From contig JAABNQ010000042.1 in the NCBI GenBank assembly GCA_009928435.1, forward strand, positions 1-33,086: DNA of 33,086 bases. Reading direction: 5' to 3'. Position 1 is the first letter of the stretch, and every line of letters starts with the position of its first letter. A model generated the notes under the pieces. The model was not told where the DNA came from. It ran no database searches and saw only the letters and a list, made by a program, of their open reading frames with translations. Below, piece after piece: positions 1-9,323 of the stretch. Position numbers and translations under genes: made by a program. The DNA comes from Bacillus sp. HF117_J1_D (GTDB lineage Bacteria > Bacillota > Bacilli > Bacillales > Bacillaceae_C).

Positions 1-56
1 AAGCATTCATCCCCCACCTACGCTTTGCGGAGGAAGGGGATTTCTGCCCTAAGTTG
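1..56 (-). mobile_element. Probable end of an IS200/IS605-type element (partial)
   Basis: A strong imperfect hairpin lies at 9-41: ATCCCC (9-14) pairs with GGGGAT (36-41), CCT (17-19) with AGG (31-33), and CGC (21-23) with GCG (27-29) around a TTT loop. It sits about 15 nt inside a TTTAA sequence (57-61, minus strand), exactly where the neighbouring methyltransferase frame stops resembling its family. Elements of the IS200/IS605 and TnpB class insert next to such short A/T motifs and carry subterminal imperfect palindromes without terminal inverted repeats. The rest of the element would lie to the left of the window, so no transposase gene can be seen. The assignment is inference from structure and context. 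Confidence 0.4.
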
Positions 57-481
57 TTAAATTGTTGTGTAGCAGTGTGATCAACTTCAAATATTTCCAG
101 ACTGTTTTCAAATTCAGGATGCCGAAAGCAAAATGTGTCCAGCCCGGCTCCAAGTATGACATATTGCTCTACTCCCAACCTGATTTCATTTTGGAGCACT
201 TTTTCGCAATACGCAGCTCGTGCCAACGGCGTTGGGGATAATTGAACCTGTGTAACCCACTTTAAAATTTCTTCCGGATTATCTTTGAATTTTTCCGCAA
301 CATCTTTGTTAAAGAACTGTATACCTTGAACCATATTCTCTTTTATGTCCCTAAATTCCTTTTGGGAGATTAAATCCTTGGCGATAAAGTCATCAAAAAT
401 TTTAGGTGTATCAAACTGACTATGATAGGCTCTACCAAATGCCGAAATTAATGAAGTTATACTGCGTTTGCCTTCATTCAT
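57..481 (-). pseudogene. Class I SAM-dependent methyltransferase, N-terminal part, apparently interrupted
   Basis: Translation from ATG at 481 gives a protein starting MNEGKRSITSLISAFGRAYH. It contains the segments PTPLARAAYCEKVL, GAGLDTFCFRHPE and EVDHTATQQF. These are typical of the leucine-carboxyl-methyltransferase-like SAM methyltransferases (TIGR00027 type); GAGLDTF is the SAM-binding glycine motif. The RBS AGGGGGG is at 484-492. After the phenylalanine encoded at about 61 the frame stays open to the window edge, but it no longer reads like the family, where a basic linker and a FVPxDF strand are expected. I infer interruption by the mobile-element end at 1-56. If the frame is in fact intact past the edge, this is simply an edge-truncated gene. 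The substrate is unknown. Confidence 0.6.
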
Positions 482-497
482 GAAATTCCCCCCTGAT

Positions 498-600
498 TAG
501 AAAAACGCAAGGCGCGCAACAAGCATAAGACAAGCGCTGAAAAAGGCGTAATTTACCTTCAAAAGCGACTGGCTTAACCCTTGCGCCGATGGCGCATGGA
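498..600. repeat. Candidate degenerate intergenic repeat with inverted arms
   Basis: This GC-richer block lies in the 290-bp gap between the methyltransferase start and the mccB terminator. CGCAAGG (506-512) is inverted as CCTTGCG (579-585), and GCGCC-GAT-GGCGC (583-595) forms a small hairpin. Two of its words, AACAAGCATAAG (518-529) and AAGCGACTG (563-571), recur almost fused together at 24953-24970 in another intergenic gap. This suggests decayed copies of one dispersed element. No coding potential is seen here. Confidence 0.3.
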
Positions 601-663
601 TCTGGACAAAGAAAGCTTCTTTTAAAGATCATTTTCCATAACAAATTATACTTTCTTCACTTA

Positions 664-701
664 TAAAAAAATGGGATTCCCCTGGCCAGGAGAATCCCAT
701 T
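664..701 (-). terminator. Rho-independent terminator of mccAB
   Basis: Minus-strand RNA forms a long stem: GGGATTC pairs with GAATCCC around a self-complementary CCTGGCCAGG core, followed by a run of seven T. It lies about 70 nt after the mccB stop codon. The plus strand has no T-tract, so it is directional. Confidence 0.85.
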
Positions 702-771
702 ATAAACTCTAAAATTATAAATGTAAATTATAGCACAAATAAATTTTCTTGTCAACTTTTTAGACTTAACA

Positions 772-1923
772 TCAATGACTCAATTGCTTGCTTTTTTCAA
801 AAGCCGCTGCTAAATCTTCTATTAAATCTTCGCTGTCTTCAAGACCGATTGACAAGCGGATGAGCCCATCCTCAATGCCGATTTTCAAACGGCGTTCACG
901 CGGGATGGATGCGTGGGTCATTTTTGCTGGAAGAGAGATTAAGCTTTCAACTGCACCCAGGCTTTCAGCTAGCGTAAAATATTTCACATTTTTTAATATC
1001 TCCAAAGCTTGTTCTTCTGTGCTGACGGCGAATGACATCATTCCCCCGAATCCTTCGGACTGCTGCTTATGAATGTGATGACCAGGATGATCGGAAAAGC
1101 CCGGATAATACACTTTATGAACATCTGGATGGTTTCTTAAAAACTGAGCAACGCTATTGGCATTCTGTTCAATCTCCTCCATACGTACACCCAACGTCTT
1201 CATTCCACGGATCAAGAGCCAACTGTCATGGGGGCTTAAAACAGCTCCGGCACCGTTTTGAATGAAATGGAGCTTTTCAGCCAACTCGTCGTTATTTGTA
1301 ACCACTAATCCCGAAACAACATCACTGTGTCCGCCCAAATATTTTGTCGCGCTATGCACCACTATATCTGCACCTAACGTCAGTGGCCGCTGCCAATAAG
1401 GAGTGCTGAATGTATTATCAACAACCAATGTGAGTTCATTTTTATTTGCCAAAGCAGCAATAGCTTCAATATCCGTTACTTTCAGCAAAGGATTTGTTGG
1501 TGTTTCGATAAAGATTGCTTTCGTCTCCGGGCGGATGGCTGCTTGAACATTACCCTGATCTGTCGTATCAACAAACGATGCTTCGATTCCAAAGCGGCTT
1601 ACAATTTTGCTCATTAAACGAAAGGTTCCTCCGTACACGTCATCAGTGATAATAATATGGTCGCCTGCAGAAAATAACTGCGTAACCGCAGTAATTGCCG
1701 CCATACCTGAAGCAAAAGCGAATCCCCTTTTTCCCTCTTCCAGATCTGCGATGAAGGTTTCTACTCCTTCGCGGGTTGGGTTTCCAGTTCGTCCGTACTC
1801 ATAAGTAAAGTTTCCAACACCATCCTGTTTAAAGGTAGTCGCTTGAAAAATCGGCAATGAAACAGCACCGGTTGATTGGTCCACTGTTTTTCCGCCATGA
1901 ATTAATTTTGTTTTCTTCCTCAT
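772..1923 (-). CDS. mccB: Cystathionine gamma-lyase / homocysteine gamma-lyase
   Basis: This PLP enzyme of the Cys/Met metabolism family has 383 residues, the usual length. Visible landmarks are the N-terminal YGRTGNPT phosphate-binding segment (43-50), the ASGMAAI loop (71-77), and SATKYLGGHSD (191-201), where Lys194 is the expected PLP Schiff-base lysine. The C-terminal ESLGAVESLI motif is typical of gamma-lyases and gamma-synthases. In Bacillus, MccB cleaves cystathionine made by MccA to give cysteine, completing reverse transsulfuration of methionine. Its ATG overlaps the mccA stop (ATGA), and its SD GGAGGG lies inside the last mccA codons, so translation is probably coupled. Sequence alone does not fully exclude cystathionine gamma-synthase or a lyase of broad specificity; the pairing with mccA favours MccB. 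Confidence 0.9.
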   Translation of the reverse strand: MRKKTKLIHGGKTVDQSTGAVSLPIFQATTFKQDGVGNFTYEYGRTGNPTREGVETFIADLEEGKRGFAFASGMAAITAVTQLFSAGDHIIITDDVYGGTFRLMSKIVSRFGIEASFVDTTDQGNVQAAIRPETKAIFIETPTNPLLKVTDIEAIAALANKNELTLVVDNTFSTPYWQRPLTLGADIVVHSATKYLGGHSDVVSGLVVTNNDELAEKLHFIQNGAGAVLSPHDSWLLIRGMKTLGVRMEEIEQNANSVAQFLRNHPDVHKVYYPGFSDHPGHHIHKQQSEGFGGMMSFAVSTEEQALEILKNVKYFTLAESLGAVESLISLPAKMTHASIPRERRLKIGIEDGLIRLSIGLEDSEDLIEDLAAAFEKSKQLSH

Positions 1924-2846
1924 TTCTCTATCCCTCCATAAATATTTTTGCTTAAATATCGCTCACTGCTATCCGGAAAAATCGTTACGATGTTCTTGGG
2001 AGCATTGGCTTTTTCAGCCTCCAACAAACAAGCCTCAAGAACAGCTCCTGATGAACTGCCAACTAGTAGTCCTTCACGAAGTGCTATTTCCTTCACCCTT
2101 GTAAATGCCTTTTGATCCGAAATTGTATAAACATCATCATATAATGAATGGTCAAAAAACGGCGGGAAAAACTCCATCCCAATTCCCTCTGTTTCATGCG
2201 AACCCGACTGTCCACCATTAATAATCGAGCCCTCCGGTTCAACGACAACCGTTTTGATCAAAGGATTTTGTTCCTTTAAATATTTGGCTACACCGGTAAA
2301 AGTACCTCCTGTCCCGGCCCCAGCAATAAATATATCAATATTCCCCGCCAATTCTTTATAAATTTCAGGTCCAAGCCCTTGATAATACGCTTCGGGATTC
2401 CATTCATTTGCAAATTGATTGGGATAATACACCCTTTCACGTGTTTCAGCTATTTGTTTGGCTTTTTCAATGGCTCCTTTCATCCCCAACTCAGTTGGAG
2501 TGTGAACAACCTCAGCCCCGAGAGCTTTCATGAGTGTTTGCTTTTCTTTACTGAACTTTTCAGGCACAACAAAAATCGTTCTTAAGCCATAGTGGATCGC
2601 CGCTAATGCTAAACCAATGGCAGTATTTCCTGCGGTTGGCTCAACGATTGTATCCCCTCTTTGAATCAATCCCTTGTTCAATGCCTCTTCTACAAGATGA
2701 AATCCAAGCCGGTCTTTCACACTGCCGCCCGGATTGAAAGATTCCAGCTTTGCAAAAATCTTTACATCGTTGTTGAACTGATATGATTCTAGTTGAAATA
2801 ACGGGGTATTTCCTACAAGGCTCCTCAAATTTCGCTTATCAATCAT
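1920..2846 (-). CDS. mccA: O-acetylserine-dependent cystathionine beta-synthase (cysteine synthase family)
   Basis: This fold-type II PLP enzyme has 308 residues. NPGGSVKDR (38-46) carries the expected PLP lysine Lys44. PTAGNTAIGLA is the substrate-binding loop, GAGTGGTFTG is the phosphate-binding glycine loop, and GSSSGA lies near the C-terminus. All are standard for CysK/CBS-like proteins. The direct four-base overlap with mccB identifies it as MccA, which condenses homocysteine with O-acetylserine to form cystathionine, rather than the biosynthetic CysK. In B. subtilis the operon also carries yrrT and mtnN upstream. Here mccA is the first gene, with its own promoter, so the methylthioadenosine nucleosidase step must be encoded elsewhere. 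CymR control is known for the B. subtilis operon, but I could not identify a CymR site with confidence. Confidence 0.88.
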   Translation of the reverse strand: MIDKRNLRSLVGNTPLFQLESYQFNNDVKIFAKLESFNPGGSVKDRLGFHLVEEALNKGLIQRGDTIVEPTAGNTAIGLALAAIHYGLRTIFVVPEKFSKEKQTLMKALGAEVVHTPTELGMKGAIEKAKQIAETRERVYYPNQFANEWNPEAYYQGLGPEIYKELAGNIDIFIAGAGTGGTFTGVAKYLKEQNPLIKTVVVEPEGSIINGGQSGSHETEGIGMEFFPPFFDHSLYDDVYTISDQKAFTRVKEIALREGLLVGSSSGAVLEACLLEAEKANAPKNIVTIFPDSSERYLSKNIYGGIEK

Positions 2847-2936
2847 TTCGTCTTCCTTCCAGCCCTTCTATATTTTTCACCTGCGCAGCTTTATAAAGTT
2901 AATTTTTCCTATGAATTTACTTGGTTTTATACATTC

Positions 2937-2965
2937 AATATATTTTATTTTAATAAAAAAATCAA
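2937..2965 (-). promoter_or_regulatory. SigA-type promoter of mccAB
   Basis: On the minus strand, TTGATT (2965-2960) and TATATT (2942-2937) are separated by 17 bp, about 90 bp upstream of mccA. The region is very AT-rich, which reduces certainty. Confidence 0.5.
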
Positions 2966-3009
2966 GCATAAAAAAAGAAACTCAGCATTTTAACTTCTTG
3001 GTTCCATTT

Positions 3010-3045
3010 GAAAAGCCGGTCTCGTACAAACGAAACCGGCTTTTT
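3010..3045 (-). terminator. Terminator of tyrS
   Basis: GCCGGTTTCG pairs with CGAGACCGGC, flanked by T-tracts on both strands. It lies directly after the tyrS stop and can also block transcription coming the other way. Confidence 0.85.
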
Positions 3046-3046
3046 C

Positions 3047-4330
<1,284 letters not shown>

Positions 4331-4339
4331 TTAAAAATA

Positions 4340-4597
4340 AAAAAGCCCCTTCGTAAAAACGAAGGGACGATTTGATTATCGCGTTACCACCCAACTTGGG
4401 AAAATAATATATTTTCCCCACTCTGAAAAATAACGGTTCATTACCGTTTGTCGCTACTAACATTTCACGACAAAAGCTCCCGGAAGTAATTCGCCGAATA
4501 CTGTTTGTACCGGTTTGCACCAACCACCGGCTCTCTGACATACAGGGACAAATCGACTACTCAGCCCGTTCTTTGCTTAATATTGTTTAAGATTATA
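4340..4597 (-). promoter_or_regulatory. T-box riboswitch leader, tyrosine-specific
   Basis: The minus-strand leader contains the conserved T-box core TGGGTGGTAACGCG (4393-4380), which base-pairs the uncharged tRNA acceptor end. The stem I apical part contains GGTGCAAACC. TAC at 4488-4486, followed by TTCCGG, fits a tyrosine specifier codon. The terminator hairpin CCCTTCG-TTTTTA-CGAAGGG with a T-tract lies at 4341-4372. In this family, uncharged tRNA-Tyr stabilises the antiterminator and allows tyrS transcription. Exact helix borders were drawn by eye. Confidence 0.93.
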
Positions 4598-4603
4598 AAA
4601 AGT

Positions 4604-4632
4604 ATTGTAACCATTTAAATGGAGAATGTCAA
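4604..4632 (-). promoter_or_regulatory. SigA promoter of tyrS
   Basis: On the minus strand, a perfect TTGACA (4632-4627) and TACAAT (4609-4604) are separated by 17 bp. The predicted transcript starts about 7 nt later, at the 5' end of the T-box leader. Confidence 0.85.
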
Positions 4633-4659
4633 ATTCCTCCGAAAAAAAGAACTTCCTTA

Positions 4660-4668
4660 TGCTATAAT
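4660..4668 (+). promoter_or_regulatory. Extended -10 promoter of the penicillin-binding protein gene
   Basis: TGC-TATAAT is a textbook extended -10 element. It lies 30 bp before the ATG and 28 bp from the divergent tyrS -35 box; no convincing -35 is seen. The SD AGGAGGT follows at 4682-4688. Confidence 0.6.
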
Positions 4669-4698
4669 AATGATGATTTCCAGGAGGTATTTTTTATT

Positions 4699-7600
4699 AT
4701 GCATAATTTTTTCAGTAAACTGCGGGAGCGCGCGAGGCAATTTTCTAACGAGATAGACACTTTAAACACTAAAGATATTAGAAAAAAAACTAGAATCACT
4801 TATGGAGTTGCATGGAATATGATTCTTCTGACAGTGATTCTCTTTTTCCTCGGAGGCATTTTTGCCGGAGGAGTAGGTGCTGGATATTTTGCCTCCCTTG
4901 TAAAAGAGGAAAAAGTTCGCCCTGCTGCAGACATGAAAGACGATATTTTTCAATATGAGGAAACATCCAAGCTTTATTTTGCCAATAATGTTTACCTTGG
5001 AAAACTCCAGTCAGACATTGATAGAGAAGAAGTCAAGATTAAGGATGTTTCTGATTATGTGAAAAAAGCTGTGATTGCCACAGAAGATGAGTATTTTTAT
5101 GAACATGGCGGCGTTGTCCCAAAAGCCTTGATGAGGGCTGTTTATCAGGAATTGACCAACTCAGCTGTCCAATCAGGCGGAAGTACACTGACACAGCAAT
5201 TGATCAAAAATCAGATTTTAACGAATGAAGTTTCATTTGAACGTAAAGCAAAGGAAATTTTACTTGCATTAAGGCTTGAAAAGCTTCTCGAAAAAGATGA
5301 GATTTTAGAAGCGTATCTGAATGTGACAACGTTTGGACGTAACTCATCGGGTCAAAACATCGGAGGAGTCCAGGCTGCCGCCAGAGGCATTTTTGGAGTG
5401 GATGCGAAAGATCTTAACTTGCCTCAAGCTGCTTTTATAGCAGGCTTGCCGCAAAGTCCTTTCGCGTATACCCCGTTTGCCCAAGGAGGCGGAATTAAAG
5501 AAGAAAGTCAGCTTGAGCCAGGGCTAAATCGGATGAAGACGGTTTTATATAGGATGTACAACGAAGATTATATTACGAAAGAGGAATATGACAAGGCCTT
5601 AAAGTATGATATTGTGACCGATTTCATCAAACCGCAGCCGAGACCATTTGAAAAATATCCATACCTTGCAACTGAGATTGAAGAACGTGGTATTGAGGTC
5701 TTGACAGAAGTTCTTGCCAAAAAGGACGGTCACAGCAAAAAAGATCTTGAGAAAAACGGTGGAAGGCTGAAGGAAAAGTATGAAAAGCTCGCAAGACGAG
5801 ATATCAGACAAAGCGGATATCACATCCACTCAACCATTAATAAAGAGATATACGACAAATTTCAAAAAGTAAAAGACGAGTACCAAAATTACGGATATAC
5901 AAAGGTCACACAAGTAAAAAATAAAGAAACAGGCAAAATGGAAGAAATCATTGAACCTGTTCAAATCGGCGCCATTCTGATTGAAAATAAAACCGGTAAG
6001 ATTTTAAGTTTCGTGGGAGGTCGCGATCATAAGTTAAATGCACAAAACCATGCGACCCAGGCTAAGCGTCAAAACGGTTCAACGATGAAGCCACTGCTTG
6101 TCTATGCACCAGCGATGGAAATGGGCTTAAGTGCACCAGGTGCTGTCGTGGCGGATATTCCCATTTCTGCTGGCGGGAAAACGTTCCGAAACTATACCGG
6201 CCAATTTTATGGGCTTGTTTCTTCCAGGGAAGCCCTAGCCAAATCACATAATGCGTCAGCCATCTATACGTATTTAAAAACCATTGATAAAAAACCTTAT
6301 AAATATGTGGAGAAAATGGGCATCTCCACTTTAACAGATACCGATAAAACCACCTATGCTGCCGCGCTTGGTGGTGTTCAGAAGGGAATCTCTGTTGAAG
6401 AAAACACAAATGCTTATACTACATTCGCCAACGGCGGTAAATTTGTCGATGCTTACATGATTGACAAAATTACGGATGCTGACGGAAAAATCGTCTATGA
6501 GCATAAAGTAAAACCAGTCGAAGTCTTTAGCCCTCAGACAGCTTATTTGATGACCGATATGATGAGAGACGTGTTCCGATATGGAACAGCATCTGCCGTT
6601 CCAGGAATGCTGACATTTTCTTCTGACTGGGCAGGAAAAACAGGTACGACAAACGGACCGAATGATTCTTGGCTGATTGGTTCGAATCCTAAAGTAACCT
6701 TCGGTACTTGGATTGGTTATGATGAGCCGTCACCTCTTTCCGGTGACGGAAGCGAGGGCAGGCGGAATTACGGGATTTGGGCCAGCCTGATCAATGGCGC
6801 CTATGATGTGGCTCCTGACCTGATTAAGACAGATGACAGATTTAAAATGCCTGGAGGCATTGTCAGTCGTTCTTACTGTGCGATATCAGGACTGCTCCCA
6901 TCAAAAGCATGTTCGAATCTCGGTCTTGTAAAATCCGATATTTATAACGCAAAATATGTACCAACAGCGGTAGATGATAGTCTGGGCAACGGACGCTACG
7001 TTACAGCGGGAGGAAGAAAGTATATGGCTCTTCCAGAAACGCCTGATGAGTTTACCAAACCAGGTGGAATGCTCAGTCCGAACTTCATCAAGCGGATCTC
7101 ACTTGGAAGATCGATTGATCCTTCCTATCTGATTCCACCGAATGACGAACGCTGGAAGAACCTGCTTGCTGCCGGCGCTGTTCTCAATGATGACGGAAAA
7201 GCACCTGCAGGCGTAAAGGTCTCCATTTCAGGTGGCACAATTTCATGGACGCCTTCTCCAAGCTACGATGTAGTCGGATACCGTGTGTATTCTCAATCCG
7301 GCAAGAAGATTGCTTCCGTCACATCAGACGGACCTCTCTCCAAAAAAGTAGGAAAAGGATCATACTACGTCGTTGCGGTAGACATTGCCGGACGGGAATC
7401 GGCTCACTCAAATAATACTGTTGCAAAAGAAGAAACGAAGAAAGATAAAGATGTGATGGAAACATCCGCTACTGCCGATAAAAAGGAAAAAGAAAAGAAA
7501 CAGCAGGCTGAAAAGGAAAAGATAAACGCTGAAAGAGAAAAAGCCGCAGCAGAGAGAAAGAAACAAGAAGATCAGAAGAAAAAACAAGAGGAAGAAAAGA

Positions 7601-7788
7601 AACGTCAAGAAGAGAAACAGAAGAGTCTGGAAGAGCAAAAGAGGAAACAAGAAGAACAGAAACAATTAGAAGAACAAAGGAAAAAACAGGAAGAAGAACA
7701 AAAACGACTGGAGGAAGAAAAGAAACGTCAGGAAGAGGAGAAGAAAAAAGAGCAAGAGAAACAAGACAACGAAAATGAGGGGAATTAA
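4699..7788 (+). CDS. Class A penicillin-binding protein (PBP1A type: glycosyltransferase and transpeptidase)
   Basis: This bifunctional peptidoglycan synthase has 1029 residues. A cytoplasmic N-terminus and one membrane anchor (about 36-66) precede the GT51 domain. That domain shows TEDEYFYEHGG (catalytic Glu129), GGSTLTQQLIKN, RKAKEILLALRLEK, and LNVTTFGRNSSG. The transpeptidase domain has STMK (Ser461, Lys464), SHN (516-518) and KTGT (from 647). A fibronectin-III-like module follows (about 835-905). The last roughly 115 residues are almost only Glu, Lys, Gln and Arg, a probable long charged helix outside the membrane. Divergent from tyrS, it has its own promoter and terminator, so it is monocistronic. 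It is clearly a PBP1-type enzyme, but I do not assign ponA, because in B. subtilis that gene lies elsewhere beside recU. Confidence 0.93.
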   Translation: MHNFFSKLRERARQFSNEIDTLNTKDIRKKTRITYGVAWNMILLTVILFFLGGIFAGGVGAGYFASLVKEEKVRPAADMKDDIFQYEETSKLYFANNVYLGKLQSDIDREEVKIKDVSDYVKKAVIATEDEYFYEHGGVVPKALMRAVYQELTNSAVQSGGSTLTQQLIKNQILTNEVSFERKAKEILLALRLEKLLEKDEILEAYLNVTTFGRNSSGQNIGGVQAAARGIFGVDAKDLNLPQAAFIAGLPQSPFAYTPFAQGGGIKEESQLEPGLNRMKTVLYRMYNEDYITKEEYDKALKYDIVTDFIKPQPRPFEKYPYLATEIEERGIEVLTEVLAKKDGHSKKDLEKNGGRLKEKYEKLARRDIRQSGYHIHSTINKEIYDKFQKVKDEYQNYGYTKVTQVKNKETGKMEEIIEPVQIGAILIENKTGKILSFVGGRDHKLNAQNHATQAKRQNGSTMKPLLVYAPAMEMGLSAPGAVVADIPISAGGKTFRNYTGQFYGLVSSREALAKSHNASAIYTYLKTIDKKPYKYVEKMGISTLTDTDKTTYAAALGGVQKGISVEENTNAYTTFANGGKFVDAYMIDKITDADGKIVYEHKVKPVEVFSPQTAYLMTDMMRDVFRYGTASAVPGMLTFSSDWAGKTGTTNGPNDSWLIGSNPKVTFGTWIGYDEPSPLSGDGSEGRRNYGIWASLINGAYDVAPDLIKTDDRFKMPGGIVSRSYCAISGLLPSKACSNLGLVKSDIYNAKYVPTAVDDSLGNGRYVTAGGRKYMALPETPDEFTKPGGMLSPNFIKRISLGRSIDPSYLIPPNDERWKNLLAAGAVLNDDGKAPAGVKVSISGGTISWTPSPSYDVVGYRVYSQSGKKIASVTSDGPLSKKVGKGSYYVVAVDIAGRESAHSNNTVAKEETKKDKDVMETSATADKKEKEKKQQAEKEKINAEREKAAAERKKQEDQKKKQEEEKKRQEEKQKSLEEQKRKQEEQKQLEEQRKKQEEEQKRLEEEKKRQEEEKKKEQEKQDNENEGN

Positions 7789-7807
7789 CCCCCTCCTCAT
7801 CTTTCAG

Positions 7808-7848
7808 AAAAAATCCGGACAGCTGAAGAGCCTGTCCGGATTTTGTTT
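7808..7848 (+). terminator. Terminator of the penicillin-binding protein gene
   Basis: AAATCCGGACAG pairs with CTGTCCGGATTT, followed by TTTTGTTTT, 20 bp past the stop codon. Confidence 0.85.
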
Positions 7849-7900
7849 TGGTATAGGAAATGATAAAAATCTATGCTTGTGTATAACTTGTTTATCAGAT

Positions 7901-8047
7901 TATGCTGCGTCCAGCTCCTATCGACTAGCAGACTTCGCGCCTCCTCGATAAGTCAACATCGGTTCGCCTTTGGCTTCACCGTGTTTCCTTTATCTCGTCG
8001 AAGGCAACTCCAGTCTGTACGTCGATGAACAGGCGCCTTACGCTTTT
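7901..8047. repeat. Structured intergenic repeat element (about 147 bp)
   Basis: This GC-rich non-coding block fills the gap between two convergent genes and begins 5-6 bp after the ccpA stop codon. Its outer arms are inverted: TCGAC-TAG-CAGAC (7921-7933) faces GTCTG-TAC-GTCGA (8014-8026). Inside, AACATCGGT pairs with ACCGTGTT with one bulged base, capped by GCC-TTT-GGC. As minus-strand RNA or single-stranded DNA it would fold into one long stem. I recall closely similar blocks between genes in many Bacillaceae genomes, but that memory was not checked by search. No open frame or T-tract is present. ccpA has no other visible terminator, so the element may serve as its 3' end. Confidence 0.65.
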
Positions 8048-8052
8048 GTTTA

Positions 8053-9051
8053 TTATTTGGTCGAGCCTCGAAGCTCAATCCGATGAGGAAGAACGACTAT
8101 GTTCTCCTGAACCTTTTCTTTGTTCATATATTTAGTTAACAGCCTCATTGAAACCGCTCCAATATCGTAAAGCGGCTGAACAATTGAACTTAACTGTGGG
8201 CGTACCATAAGCGCCAGCTTCGTGTTATCTGATGTAATGACTTCAATGTCACCCGGAACTGATAAACCGTCATCTTGCGCACCATGCATGACACCAAGTG
8301 CCATTTCATCATCGCCTGATACGATGGCTGTTGGCTGATCATCAAGTTCTTTTAGTTTTTTCCAGCCTTCAATACCTGACTCGTACGTGTATTCTCCTTC
8401 AATAACGTACTCTTCTCGGAATTCTATGCCTGCTTCTTCCAGTGCCTGCTTATAGCCGATCAGTTTTTCTCCGTGGTTGATTAAGTCGCGCGTTGGCCCC
8501 ATCGCAAAAGCAATTTTTTTATGGCCTTTTTCAATGAAGTAGCTAGTTGCATCAAAGGTTGCCTGGCGATAATTGATATTGACAGATGGAATAGTGGCAG
8601 AAGCTTCCATTGAACCGGCCAAAACAATCGGTACAGGGGAACGCTTCAATTCCTGCACAAAATCCTCTGTAATATTTTGGCTCATGACGATAAGGCCGTC
8701 CACCTGTTTGCCGAGCATCGTGTTCAAGAGATGAAGCTCTTTGTTCACATTTTGGTCGGAGTTGCTCAAAATGATATTGTATTTATACATCGTAGCAATA
8801 TCTTCGATTCCACGGGCAAGCTCCGCATAGAAAATATTCGCAATATCAGGTATGATTACCCCTACAGTTGTTGTTTTTTTGCTGGCAAGACCACGTGCAA
8901 CCGCATTTGGCCGATATTCCAGCCTTTCAATCACTTCAAGCACTTTTTTTCGAGTGGCAGGTTTTACGTTTGGATTACCGTTTACCACTCTCGATACAGT
9001 GGCCATAGATACATTCGCTTCGCGTGCCACATCATATATCGTAATATTCAT
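8053..9051 (-). CDS. ccpA: Catabolite control protein A, LacI-family regulator
   Basis: The protein has 332 residues, close to the 334 of B. subtilis CcpA. The N-terminal helix-turn-helix ([20 protein letters not shown]) and the hinge with [14 protein letters not shown] precede a periplasmic-binding-protein-like core that binds HPr-Ser46-P. CcpA represses or activates carbon-metabolism genes at cre sites. I chose the ATG at 9051 rather than the upstream in-frame ATG at 9084, because only this start gives the canonical MNITIYDV N-terminus and has AGGAGAGTG before it. In B. subtilis the DAHP synthase gene lies directly upstream; here a terminator and ytxH occupy that place. The structured repeat lies immediately downstream. 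Confidence 0.96.
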   Translation of the reverse strand: MNITIYDVAREANVSMATVSRVVNGNPNVKPATRKKVLEVIERLEYRPNAVARGLASKKTTTVGVIIPDIANIFYAELARGIEDIATMYKYNIILSNSDQNVNKELHLLNTMLGKQVDGLIVMSQNITEDFVQELKRSPVPIVLAGSMEASATIPSVNINYRQATFDATSYFIEKGHKKIAFAMGPTRDLINHGEKLIGYKQALEEAGIEFREEYVIEGEYTYESGIEGWKKLKELDDQPTAIVSGDDEMALGVMHGAQDDGLSVPGDIEVITSDNTKLALMVRPQLSSIVQPLYDIGAVSMRLLTKYMNKEKVQENIVVLPHRIELRGSTK

Positions 9052-9134
9052 CCTTATCACTCTCCTGTATACAACTACGCCCATATGGTCATTTTAGTTT
9101 CACTCTATTATTTATAATTTTCCATTCTCTCATA

Positions 9135-9164
9135 ATCATACGCCAGAGTAGCACTTTCTTGCAA
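9135..9164 (-). promoter_or_regulatory. Possible SigA promoter of ccpA
   Basis: On the minus strand, TTGCAA (9164-9159) and TATGAT (9140-9135) have an 18-bp spacer, between the ytxH terminator and ccpA. The match is moderate. Confidence 0.4.
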
Positions 9165-9196
9165 ACCTATTGTCCTTCTCGTCAAGAAAATTTCAT

Positions 9197-9234
9197 AAAA
9201 AACGGGCGGCCTTGAACTTAGCCGCCCATTTTTT
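9197..9234 (-). terminator. Terminator after ytxGH
   Basis: GGGCGGC pairs with GCCGCCC around a 10-nt loop, followed on the minus strand by GTTTTTT. T-tracts on both sides make it potentially bidirectional. It separates ytxH from ccpA. Confidence 0.85.
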
Positions 9235-9323
9235 ATGGATTCATTGGATTATTCACTTGATCCGCCATTTACTCCGCTTTTTGAGGAGCTTCCTCATCTG
9301 CTTGCAAAGTTTCTGACTGGGCT

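Noticed and set aside
2847-2937. Possible CymR site upstream of mccA
   Set aside because: TAGGAAAAATT-like words are present, but the region is so AT-rich that the match is not convincing by eye.
8130-8150. cre-like word (TTGAAACCGCTCCAA) inside ccpA
   Set aside because: The final CA of the consensus is missing and the site lies deep in the coding region, so it is not reported as an operator.
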